From Moniliella sp. 'wahieum' (taxonomy: Eukaryota > Basidiomycota > Moniliellomycetes > Moniliellales > Moniliellaceae): a stretch of DNA of 64,000 bases. This document shows positions 56,632 to 64,000 of the stretch, one piece after another (position 1 is the first letter of the stretch; every line of letters starts with the position of its first letter). Under the pieces are notes generated by a model. It worked only from the letters and a program-made list of their open reading frames with translations. It did not search any database and was not told the origin of the DNA. The DNA lies in contig RSEE01000016.1 in the NCBI GenBank assembly GCA_003971905.1, positions 846,694 through 910,693 of the forward strand, given 5' to 3'. A program made the translations under genes and the position numbers.

Positions 56632-59487
56632 ATGGCGATGGCGATGGCGATGGCGATGGCGACGGCGGCGGCGATGGAAGTGGCGTGGACTTCGGATGGG
56701 ACGGTGTACCCGACGAGGGAGATGGCGGTGGGGCGGGTGGTACAGCAGCAGTTTGCCGCCAACAAGATTGCATGGCTGCGCTCTTCGCCCCCGCATCTGG
56801 CCGGCTTTGCCGAGTTGAACCTTGAGTGGGCCGCGGCGTCCGCGTCGTCTTCTGCGCCGGAGGCGACCTCCGCCTCGTCAGAGAAGGGCGAGTGGGCGGA
56901 TGCGCCGGAGGATGCGTCGGAGCGCCCTGCAACGCCGCCAACGAGCAAATGTGCACCCACGCCACCGCCAAAGCGCCACGCGACGCATTCCCGCACCGGC
57001 CTGGGCCCTTTCTACCGCCTTCTGCCCACGTCGGTCCCATCCAGACCGCCTTTACCTGCCGCATCCATGACTGCCCCTTCCTCCTCCTCGTCCTCCCGCA
57101 CATCGCCGCTGCCGCCCATCCCGCCACCTCTGCCGCACCGACGATCCTCCGCCCGCGGGGTGGACCATCCGCACCTACACTGCCCACGCCGACGCCTGCC
57201 CCTGCCTGCCCACACTGGCCAGGGGCTCGCCGCTGGGCTGGCGCGAGGAGGTGTTAGCCGCGCTCGCTCGCCTCGATGACCACACGCTGCTGCACATGAC
57301 GCCCAAACTCGTGCTCCAACAGCATCCCTTGACCTGGACCGTGCGTGTCTCCTCCATCCCCATTCGCCCCCACTGACCTCCTTCTTCTCCCGGGCCGTGC
57401 GGCTCCTGTCTCCAGAATCCATACATCTGCGCAATGAATGTGCTTCGCAGCGCCCGGAAACGGCGTGCTATCGCCGCCGACATGCAGTCGGCGATGATAC
57501 CGCTCCCGCTGCCCCACGCCGCGCCCGAGCGCGGTACCGAGCCTATGGCTCCGGCGCAGGCTTTGCGTGGCTCACGGATCGCCGGTTTGACAGTTACGAA
57601 GCGGCCTTGGCCTATGTTGCCTCGACGCTCTTCATCCACCATCCCGGCAAGTTGTGGTGCCTCCAACCCTCGAACACTTCCTCGCGCTCGTACAAATTGG
57701 CACCGGAGACGGCGAACCAGCATCGTCTCGCCAACCCGCTGCAGCACACGTTCACTTGCGTTACGTCCGGCTGCCCTTTTTTGCTGTTGATGGTGTGCCT
57801 GAACCGGTTGCCAGTCCCCCCGATCTGCCCTCATGGGGTGCCAGTCGAGCCATCCAGTGGTGTCTACGCCTCGTCCACTGGCACGCGCACTCTTGCCCTG
57901 ACCGAGCGGTCGCGAGCAAGGGGGCACCTCGCTGTATCCTCACGCTGGCCAGGAGCTTGGTCGCGAGCCTATCGACAGACGAAGTGCGCCAGCTCGCGCC
58001 AAGGGAGCTGTTGCGTCGACTCGAGGTTTCCTGGTTCGCATGGGTGCGTTTTCCCTTTGAGCTACGGCGTGCGCTTAACCCCTCGCTGCCCCCGTGTTGT
58101 ACCCGTTTGTAAATCCAAACTCGAGCCCTGACCGTCTGTTTTCCTCTTTTCTGAGCAGGCCAACCGCGCGGCGTGCAATGTACTGCATGCCACACTCCGA
58201 GCCCCGCACTCGACACGCACGCATTCTGACCCGGCACAGAAGGACGCTGCCCAGGACTCGCACTCGGCGGGGGCTAGCACCTCCTTTCGCGTGGTGCCGC
58301 TTGGCGCTCGGCGCTTCCTGATCAAGCGCAGGCGGGTGTGCGTGCAAGAGAAAGCGCAAGAGCAAGCGCAAGAGCAGGATGAAGTGAATGTGGATGTGGG
58401 GGTGCAAGGCGAAAGGAGGAACGAGGGGACGTTCGCGCCCGCGTCCAGTTCGTCTGTGGCGCTACCCACAACCTCCCAGCCCCCGCGCTACGCGCGTCCC
58501 CCAGCCCCCCGGCACCGGCACCCGTCACAACGCAAGCGAGTGCGGGGCCTCTTTCTCCTACTTGGGTTTCAGCCGATCAATCCACTTCTACTTCTACTTC
58601 CACTTCTAGTTCTGCTTCCGCTTCCCTTCCCCTACTGCTTCCCCTAGTACTTTCCCTACAGTCGTCCACACTCCTGTTGCTACCGCCAGGATCGACCTGA
58701 CCAGCGAGCCTGTGGACGGGTGCTCGTCGCCGTCTTCGCCACCGAGCGGGTGGTGGGAGGAGCTGAATCGCACCCTTCGCGCCTCGACACAAGCAAGTGC
58801 AGTAGTGCCTGCATGGGGTACTTCTGGTTCTGCGGACGCATCCGCTTCCCATACCGCATCCGTTCCTATTCTCGCCAACAGTCCTGTCATGTCGTCGCTG
58901 GAGGATAGTTCGGGTGTGGGGGAGCGACGTGAGCCCGACGGGTGGGACGCGATGCAGAAGGATGTTGTGGCTGTCGCGCCCTCGACTACCGACGCACTTG
59001 GTGTGATGGGCGAGGTGACCGAAACGCCTGCAGAGAACCTCAACCAGCCAGAGGCAGTGGGTAACTCCCCGCTACCCCTGACCGTTGGCTTCCTTGCCCC
59101 AGTCTTCCGCTTGACGAGGTGGATTATGACGCCCCGGCCCCGCCCCGGCAGCACCTGCCACTAGTCCAATGGGAGATCTCCCAGATCCGGAGGTGTGCTC
59201 TCACAAAAACCATGCGTCGTGGCGGACGTTCCGGAAACAAGCGAGCAAGGTTCACCTGGAAGGAATCCGGGCAAGAGGGCAGGGTGCGCGCGAACAGGGA
59301 GAACTTTTTCAATTCCGAGATGGCCGCTCGAACGTTGTGGAGGAAATATGGCCTGAGTTGGCGTTCGATGGTCGAACTTAGCAATACCCCCGGCCCAATC
59401 GTATATGAAGACGAAATGCGGGAATATGTTGCCGTTCCGCAAGGAAACTGTCATGGGGGAGTTCCGAGGTGGGACCCACCCCTGTAG
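56632..59487 (+). CDS. Putative regulator with two tandem WRKY/GCM1-like (FAR1/Aft-type) zinc domains
   Basis: The likely start is ATG 56632 or 56674 (MEVAW); a GATGGC microsatellite encodes an Ala/Met run between them. Domain 1: TVYPTREMAVGRVVQQQFAA, then FTCRIHDCPFLLLV (C-x4-C), then WTIRTYTAHADACP (H-x3-C), a helix, and an intron at 57341-57415. Domain 2 repeats this plan: RRFDSYEAALAYVASTLF, FTCVTSGCPFLLL, WCLRLVHWHAHSCP, a helix, and an intron at 58044-58158. Both introns have GTGCGT donors in phase 0 and both are followed by a NVL-containing helix (CAMNVLRSAR / AACNVLHATL). The long tail is Lys/Arg-, Gln/Glu- then Ser/Thr-rich. A final basic block (RRGGRSGNKRARFTWKESG) ends at 59487. 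Frame breaks lie near 56930, 57160, 57520 and 57800. Aft1-type iron regulators and MULE transposases carry related domains; a function as DNA-binding protein is inferred. Confidence 0.6.
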
Positions 59488-59800
59488 TTTAGGGGTATAA
59501 ACCCTTGTGGATAGGCCAATCGGAGTCTCGTACGTTAGGTCCTGCCCCAGATCCTGATTGAACCGAACGGGTATAGAGGCGAGGGAGAGACACTCTGGTT
59601 TGAGTGGCTGCCTACGTGCAAAGGCCGCAGCTTAGACCCTCCGAGGTAGGAGCCACGCACGTAGGTCGTCGGACCAGTTGAAAAGGGGTCCAGGCGCTCC
59701 GGGTGACCGGTAACGCTGCGACCGGCAGTGTCACACCAAACTCGCCGCGCTGTAGTCGGCAGAATCAGACGGAGTCCTAAAGAAGTGCAAGCGCTACTGA
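59449..59800 (+). mobile_element. Solo-LTR-like segment, copy B
   Basis: Starts TGTCATGGGGG and shares the ordered blocks listed for 1789-2110 (including AGACCCTCCGAG and AGGTCGT). Its first 39 bp overlap the end of the preceding open frame, so either the reading frame runs into an inserted LTR or its true stop is earlier. The right end is not defined. Confidence 0.4.
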
Positions 59801-60891
59801 AAGTATCCGCGGCATGGAGAAGGTTCCTTCTGGCTCTCTCTCCCTAGTCTAACGGACTGACACTGCGTGTTTGGATGAGATGTCTACGACATGCGGGGAT
59901 CAGCTTCCTTTAATGGTGCGGAGAGAAAGTGGCAGGTAGTGGCACCGGGGTGATTATCTAGTAAGTATAGCGGCGCCGACGTCGCGCAGGATAGTATCGT
60001 GAAAGTGCATGAACACGTCTAGTACTTGGGCATGGCCGTTAGGCTAGTAAGCTTCATCGAAACGCATGTGCGCACCAAGTATTGCAGAGATACCGCCCAT
60101 ACATCTCGGTAACAGCTAATCGCATCATGTTGGGAGCGGCGGAGACGTCGGGCCACCTTCTTGAGGCATGCACACTGATGGTGTACAACACTGCACGCAA
60201 ACAGTATCAGGGCCACAAAGAGAACAAAGATGATAGCAGCAATACATAATGACAGGCAGACGACTGTATTCGCAGCTGGCTCAAGGAATGGGGCCGCACG
60301 GGATGAAGCACTGAAAGGCGTATCGAAAGCTATGTCTCACTATACCAACCCCTAAGGAAATTCCACTTATAGAGGGGCGTTGCCTCTTGGAAGAGATGGC
60401 ATAAAAGCCGTAGAAGGCCAGATAGGCAGTAATCGAACATCAAGCATTCCTTTCGCCGGCGTTTGAAGGTAGTGGCAAACATACGAATGACCCTCCAGGG
60501 AATCCCCATATCGCACGTAGCCCCACACCCCGTTGAAAACATGCACGGAAAACGGTGCACCTTCGCGGGGCGACAGAATAAAGAAAGTGGATCCGACGAT
60601 GTGCTAGCAAGGCTCAAGGGCACATTGGCCATCGTGTTGTCTATGTGTCGATAAGGAAAACGTAGTGCAGAGGAAACATGCGTGGCCAAGTGGTGATGGT
60701 GTTTCTTAAAGAGCATACTAATTCCCTCTTCCTAGAAGCTCAGAGTGAGCCCAAGTTGTAGCGAGGCCTCTTGTCCTCCCAACTAGTTTGGGTCGATGCT
60801 AGTGAGTTGCACATTAGTTGTAATGCCCATGCTGTTTTCATATGCGGAAGTCAGTGATGTGCAAACGAAGCAAAGGTGAGGACTTAGTGCA
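59801..60891. other. No gene recognised
   Basis: Short frames only, the longest 128 codons on the minus strand (60330-60716), with no family resemblance. Confidence 0.5.
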
Positions 60892-61008
60892 CATGGCTAA
60901 TCGAAATTTCTGGTGCACAATCTTGTGGGTCTTGCCCACCTTGAATTTCGTACGTAGCCCTCACATATCTATCCGGAACCTTGTTACCGGCATTTTCGAT
61001 TAGCTATG
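60892..61008. mobile_element. MITE, copy 2 (117 bp)
   Basis: Same termini (CATGGCTAATCGAAA / TTTTCGATTAGCTATG), length and orientation as copy 1 at 39018-39134, and about 90 per cent identical. Confidence 0.85.
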
Positions 61009-61818
61009 CAAGCACTGCATGTATGCAGCTGATGAGTAAGCTCACGGTCGGTATGTCCTTTTTGGACGTGTAGGGCGTGTGTGTGAAAGGAATGCAGGAT
61101 GGTCTCAATGCTTCGCGCCGGGCTGAGACCAAGAGTTGAACGTAGCGGCTGTGAGGATGGAACGGCCCAACAGCCTTTCTGCAATTGAACATCCCTGTGG
61201 GCACCCCTCCATATCCCATTTGTTTTCGAGTGAGAGGGGATTGAGCACCGTCTCCGGCCAATCAAGCCGGAGCTGCACACCCACGGTACCTCCAAAAACC
61301 CTACATTGGTCGTCCAGTCGGAGTAAGCTGGCCTAACGAACATGCTGAAAGTGCTGGCCGGAACATTGGCTTGGCATACGTGGCGGTGGCGGTGGAGGGG
61401 TAAGGGAGCAGCCCGGTACACCAGACCAATTGGGATGCGCCAACCCGGCAGATACACATGCACGGGCTTATGCGGCAGTAGGGTGGGAATAGGTGGTGCC
61501 ACGCCATACTAACAACGCCTAAGGGAAGAACGGTATTGATCCAGTATATGGCTGGTGTTCTATCCAAGTGGTATCAGTTCCAATAGAAGAGGATGGGTAG
61601 GAGAACAGCTGGGCAGAGAGTAACGTTGGGGAGAGGTTGAGGTCGGTCGTGTGGGCCGAAGCACCATGGGGGCTGTTGGGAAGTACTATATGGTGTATAG
61701 CTGCTTACTGTAGCGGGCCGTGGGGATGGGGTATCTTAGAGCAATGAAGCTCTGGACGGGGACTCATGTGTGGGAGGAGATGCAGCCGGGCAGAGGAGAA
61801 TGCAGAAAGAATGACGGC
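61009..61818. other. No gene recognised
   Basis: A minus-strand frame of up to 172 codons (60984-61502) starts here and runs into the MITE. It is not convincingly coding. Confidence 0.45.
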
Positions 61819-61921
61819 ACCGAGGATTCCCACGTGGGCCTCTCCTATTCCATCGCGGTATCGTATACTGAGACAGAGTGATGCTGTGGTGCCCATCGTA
61901 GATCGGACGGGATGCAGTCAC
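61819..61921. repeat. Imperfect direct repeat, left copy
   Basis: Begins ACCGAGGATTC and ends with GATCGGACGGGATGC. It is matched by 62128-62230 at roughly two bases in three, in the same orientation. Confidence 0.6.
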
Positions 61922-62024
61922 GCTTGCACAAGCGCGGGGTGGATCTTGAGAGGTGGAGGGTGCAGATAGAAAATGGCACCGAGTGTGAGAAGGCACAACC
62001 CGGGGAAATAGTGAGGAAAAGAGA

Positions 62025-62094
62025 GGCTCCAATGGGAATCAAACCCATGTCATCGCTTATTGGCCAGGATGCGTTACCACTACGCTATCGAGCC
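62025..62094 (-). tRNA. tRNA-like sequence, probably a pseudogene
   Basis: On the minus strand: acceptor GGCTCGA / TGGAGCC (one mismatch), D arm GCG-TAGTGGTAA-CGC, and a perfect T arm ATGGG-TTTGATT-CCCAT. The anticodon stem does not close properly (two mismatches in five) and position 33 is not U in the best fold, so no anticodon can be assigned. Indels in the assembly or true decay are both possible. It sits between two direct repeats. Confidence 0.5.
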
Positions 62095-62127
62095 GGGATA
62101 AGAGCAGCTGTAGGATCACAGTCTAAC

Positions 62128-62230
62128 ACCGAGGATTCTCATGGGGGCTCATCTTCCATTGCGATTATATACACTGACTGAGTCATGTAGTGGCGACCGT
62201 CGCCGATCGGACGGGATGCGGTGCGGTCAC
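62128..62230. repeat. Imperfect direct repeat, right copy
   Basis: See 61819-61921. The two copies lie about 310 bp apart and enclose the tRNA-like sequence. Confidence 0.6.
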
Positions 62231-62762
62231 AGTTCTATGGTGGCGGTTGATGGTAGTGGTAGAGTATATGGGGGAATGCATTGGTCTGTGGAAGGATGGG
62301 GAGAGCAGTCCCGTGCGGGGGATACAGGGGGAATCGAACACTACTTTCGGCGCGTTGCCGGAACACTCTGCCCAGGTGGCCTGGCTGAACAGTATATTCA
62401 TAAGTCAGCATCTGCAGGGGTCAGTATACGCACAAGTCGGAAAAGGGTTAGTATACCACAAAGTCGGACCCTTACAGGGGGTTCCGTAACAGAGAGAGGC
62501 AACAGATGAACGGGGGAGGGGAGGGGATCAAACGGCAAATGCACTTTCTTTTCCACTCTTTTTTCTATGCTAATTTGTCGTATGGTTCGGTAGGGTTGAC
62601 TTTCAGGGTGCAAGGCCCCCTCTCTCCGAAGAAGAGGGGGGAATCAGATACCAACATCTCAAACAGGACCGCGAGGGACATCCATCAGATACGGACAGTG
62701 GGAGTCTCGTTAATCCATTCATGCGCGTCACGAATTAAATGACGAGGCATTTGGCTACCTTA

Positions 62763-62798
<36 letters not shown>

Positions 62799-62814
62799 GT
62801 TGAATCTCTTCACT

Positions 62815-62848
<34 letters not shown>

Positions 62849-63347
62849 CGTCAACACCACGTTATGGCCATCGCAATGCTATGTTTTAATTAGACAGTCA
62901 GATTCCCCCGTCCGTACCAGTTCCAAGTCGCTTGTTCAGCGCACCTTTCGGACCGCGCCGCAGCGCGCCGCCGCCCAGCCGCCAGGAGCTTGCGCCCCCG
63001 GCAGCCCAGGCCGCCCACCCGCACGCCCCGCCAGCACCCAAGCCTTGGAGCCAATCCTTCTCCCTAGACATATTTTGCGGAGTGTGGTGGGAAGATTCCG
63101 CTCCTGAATTGGGTGCCAGAGGAACAAAAGTACCTGGGTAGCCCCCATGCCGTCTACGTGGAGGCGTTTGGGTAGAAATCGTTTCTCCTCTGGCTGGCCG
63201 TCCGACCTTTCACGGGGTGGCCTGGCTGGGTGACCCGTGAGCGCCTACCGCTGACCAACGCTGTAGGCGCCGCTGGCAGCGGCCACCAGATGTTGGCGCG
63301 CGCAAACAAATAATCCAGCGCCGCCACCGCCACCACCACCACCACCA

Positions 63348-63379
<32 letters not shown>

Positions 63380-64000
63380 GCCACCGCCGCCACCACCGCC
63401 ACCCCTCCTCCACCACTCCCACAGCCTCTCCCACCACCGCCAAACTTCCACCACCACCCAACACTTCATCCAACATACACCCTCCTGAAATGACGCGCAT
63501 CGTCCATATTAATGCTTGTTTGGTGCTAGCACACCTGCATGCGCGCCCGCTCTTATGGTGGGGTGGTGATGGATCTGACGCATCCCCTCACCAATCCTTG
63601 CTTACCGCTAACTCCATGCCAAGTTTGAGCTGGAACGGTCACAACGGCTGAGATATGGTCATTTTGGTACCACGGCATACACCAACATCACACCTCCGCC
63701 TGCCACGATTAAAGCCTCAACCCCCGAGCCTCAGCCGCAGCTTACTCCCTTGCCTTCCGCCAGGGCAGGCCTGCACCGACTAACAACCGCGTCTGCCACC
63801 AGCTCAAGCGTCTCGTACATAGCAGTTCAAATACGGGCAGGTCGGTGGTGATGGTACTGCCGCTCCACCAACTGTCTTCCGGTCTACGAGCTGGTCACGG
63901 CTCATGATGCACAGCATCTGTCGCTTGCAGGGGAGGTAGGCGCACCAGGATTGGGCCAGCACCGGGGTCAGACACTCCCAACATCAGATGTTTAGCTCGA
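62231..64000. other. End of window, no complete gene recognised
   Basis: At 62930-63170 plus-strand frames contain a Pro/Ala-rich stretch and then NWVPEEQKYLGSPHAVYVEA in a neighbouring frame. At 63620-63830 a frame reads KFELERSQRLRYGHFGTTAY. Both look protein-like but match no family I know and may be pieces of a gene leaving the window. Confidence 0.3.
63319..63412. repeat. CCACCG / CCACCA microsatellite
   Basis: About 90 bp of CCA and CCG triplets. The complementary strand reads as poly-Gly or Val-Ala/Trp-Arg in different frames, which has no coding meaning. Confidence 0.9.

Noticed and set aside
59119-59487. C-terminal part of a retrotransposon polyprotein (chromodomain-like) ending at the LTR-like segment
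   Set aside because: No chromodomain or integrase motif is visible. The block reads on continuously from the tail of the tandem zinc-domain protein, so I assign it there.

Overview
The window looks like nuclear DNA of a filamentous or yeast-like fungus, most likely a basidiomycete. The evidence is fungal-type protein families (a Zds1 C-terminal domain, an Ssk2/Wis4-type MAPKKK, an Apd1-type sucrase/ferredoxin protein, an Ace2/Swi5-like zinc finger), short introns (mostly 53-115 nt) with GTACGT/GTGCGT donors and CTAAC-type branch points, GC-rich coding sequence, and an intron-bearing tRNA. There are no bacterial operons, no CRISPR array and no rRNA.

Nearly every recognisable gene is broken into two or three reading frames by single missing (occasionally extra) bases, often in homopolymers. 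The PP2A catalytic subunit alone needs about ten corrections in 1.1 kb. Essential genes cannot all be pseudogenes, so I read this as an unpolished long-read assembly. I give one CDS span per gene and note where the frame changes.

Layout. 1-281: first exon of a mitochondrial rhodanese (-). 282-9.9 kb: gene-poor, with repeats, a solo-LTR-like segment, a small hypothetical gene and transposon-like scraps. 9.99-15.8 kb: aldo/keto reductase (+), Zds1-like protein (-), tRNA-Gly (-), splicing factor SF3A3 (+). 18.6-25.1 kb: Hac1/Cib1-like bZIP (+), F-BAR/RhoGAP protein (+). 25-30 kb: repeat-rich gap. 30-36 kb: C2H2 regulator (+), orphan Gag-like gene (+), frataxin (-). 38.6-56.2 kb: a gene cut by a MITE, Apd1-like Fe-S protein (+), Ssk2-type MAPKKK (+), PP2A catalytic subunit (+), tubulin cofactor D (-), PMP3-like proteolipid (-), HxxxD acyltransferase (-). 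56.6-59.5 kb: regulator with two tandem WRKY/GCM1-like zinc domains (+). 59.5-64 kb: LTR-like, MITE, tRNA-like and microsatellite debris.

The genes are housekeeping and signalling functions (iron-sulphur biology: frataxin, Apd1; stress signalling: Ssk2, Hac1-like bZIP, PMP3; cytoskeleton and polarity: RhoGAP, TBCD, Zds1, PP2A). Zds1 is a known regulator of PP2A in yeast, but the two genes are about 35 kb apart here and no operon-like link is implied.

The most unusual feature lies between genes. The intergenic DNA is peppered with short arrays built on a strict 7-bp period. The units are mostly TGA or TCA followed by a self-complementary tetramer, the tetramer changes from unit to unit and from array to array, and the register is kept. 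Thirteen of the 16 possible palindromic tetramers occur in this setting.
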